This document shows positions 63,282 through 64,000 of a stretch of 64,000 nucleotides of DNA, in pieces. The stretch covers positions 434,001-498,000 of the forward strand of contig CAWCGU010000006.1 of NCBI GenBank assembly GCA_963795195.1, given 5' to 3'. Each line of letters opens with the position of its first letter. The first letter of the stretch is position 1. The notes beneath the pieces were generated by a model. It did not search any database. It had not been told where the DNA came from and saw nothing but the letters and a program-made list of their open reading frames with translations. Made by a program: the position numbers and the translations under genes. The DNA comes from CAWCGU01 sp963795195. Its GTDB lineage: Bacteria > Actinomycetota > Thermoleophilia > Solirubrobacterales > 70-9.

Positions 63282-64000
63282 CTACCCCTCCAGCCGCGCC
63301 AGAATTCCCTCGCAGGTCCGCACAAGCGTTCTCGACGCGTCCGAGACCCCCAGCGGCGTTAGCGGGCTCTCGGCCCGGCGCCGCCAGCGCTCGATCGCGG
63401 CGTGCGCCGCCGCCTGAAGTTCCTCCGTGGTGCTCTCGATCGGAAGGCCGAGACGCGAGGCCGGCGAAGTTCCGGTGGCTCCGAGCAGGCGCTCGACTTC
63501 CTCTGCCTCCTCGCGGCGGAAGTTGACCTCACCTGAACGGTGCCTCTTCAGCAGTCCCAACTCGGCGACCTCATGGGCGCCGGCGTGAATGCGCTCCACC
63601 TCGGCGGCGGCGCGATCCGCCTCTTCGGAGGGAGTCTGTCTGCGGATCGCCTGCAGCTGGTCGAGCGAGGCCCTCGCGCTGAGCGCCTCCTCGGGTGGCG
63701 GCAGCTCGAAGATCTCGACGAGCTTGTCGCGTGGCGGGGGCATGCTCTGCTCGGGCGTGTGGTGTGTTCCACGCTCCACGGGGATCACCACCGTGCGCGA
63801 GCCCGTGGTCGCCTCCCCGGCGTGGCGCTCTGTGGCGGCAGCCATCTCACCACCCACCATCAGCGTCGTCTCGCTGCGCTCGAGCCAGCCACGGCCAAAA
63901 GCGGCGCCCGCGGCCTCGGCCAGAGCCACGCCGAAATCCTTGACGCTCTCGTAGCGCGCGTCAGGCGACCGCGAAAGCGACTTCATCACGACCTCGGAGA
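63282..64000 (-). CDS. Serine/threonine protein kinase, C-terminal part (cut by the window edge)
   Basis: The frame is open to base 64000. It begins with SEVVMKSLSRSPDARYESVK then DFGVALAEAAG, the last helix of a Hanks-type kinase domain (the R in the PxxRY pattern is conserved). About 190 further residues are cytoplasmic and acidic, with a TTLMVGGEMAAATE segment and an Arg/Glu-rich helical domain (FRREEAEEVERLLGATG). No membrane span or PASTA repeat follows, so the kinase is probably soluble or has its sensor elsewhere. The Thr-rich stretch could be autophosphorylated. The internal ATG at 63989 is not the true start. Confidence 0.75.
   Translation of the reverse strand, partial: SEVVMKSLSRSPDARYESVKDFGVALAEAAGAAFGRGWLERSETTLMVGGEMAAATERHAGEATTGSRTVVIPVERGTHHTPEQSMPPPRDKLVEIFELPPPEEALSARASLDQLQAIRRQTPSEEADRAAAEVERIHAGAHEVAELGLLKRHRSGEVNFRREEAEEVERLLGATGTSPASRLGLPIESTTEELQAAAHAAIERWRRRAESPLTPLGVSDASRTLVRTCEGILARLEG

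Overview
The window is GC-rich actinobacterial chromosome. High GC, frequent GTG/TTG starts, a MurE with the meso-diaminopimelate motif DNPR, a full six-gene Mce operon and many TetR, P450, SDR and acyl-CoA genes fit Actinomycetota, and the mix is most like Thermoleophilia/Solirubrobacterales. The phylum is well supported and the class is inference. No rRNA, tRNA, CRISPR array, insertion sequence or phage gene was seen, and no gene-free stretch exceeds 300 bases.

Layout. (1) 1-13105, minus strand: the division and cell wall (dcw) cluster in canonical order, mraZ, rsmH, ftsL-like, ftsI-like PBP, murE, murF, mraY, murD, ftsW, murG, murC and the first 80 bases of murB. A promoter and MraZ-box repeats lie upstream of mraZ. 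(2) 13335-13979: a HAD phosphatase. (3) 13983-19318, minus: a Tad/Flp-type secretion operon (DUF192 protein, response regulator, histidine kinase, CpaB-like, TadA, TadB, TadC). (4) 19511-23567: an unknown small protein, an aberrant Rho-like protein, glpD and a nitroreductase. (5) 23592-31097, minus: a cobalamin locus. A B12 riboswitch precedes a secreted DUF4430 protein, a DUF4430 lipoprotein, EcfT, a two-domain EcfA and an ECF S-component fused to an extracellular prenyltransferase-type alpha/alpha repeat domain. A paralogous DUF4430 protein with an RTX-like tail lies just upstream. DUF4430 and the alpha/alpha barrel are the two domain types of animal transcobalamin and intrinsic factor, so this looks like a bacterial transcobalamin-like capture system feeding an ECF transporter. 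(6) 31161-34694: a cNMP-binding protein, then a DUF2236/TetR/ABC1-kinase operon. (7) 34796-43758: lipid or cyclic-ketone catabolism (TetR, P450, two SDRs, a hydrolase fused to a Baeyer-Villiger monooxygenase, two acyl-CoA dehydrogenases, an SRPBCC protein). (8) 43838-53802, minus: yrbEA, yrbEB and mceA-F. (9) 53995-59830: TetR, a secreted CocE-like hydrolase, SDR, class III CoA-transferase and thioesterase. (10) 59966-64000: lon, an SCP2-like protein, a novel four-repeat protein and the 3' end of a Ser/Thr kinase.

Two window-wide patterns matter. First, eight genes carry nine apparent frameshifts (tadA, the response regulator, the rho-like gene twice, the nitroreductase, the ECF fusion, the DUF2236 gene, one SDR and the hydrolase-BVMO). 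Every one is repaired by removing a single base, usually in a short G or C run. This points to insertion-type sequence errors rather than eight independent pseudogenes. Second, three copies of a 46-bp palindromic element (10-bp arms, 26-bp interior) occur at 28078, 42122 and 63207. Two lie between convergent genes and one is in frame inside ecfT.
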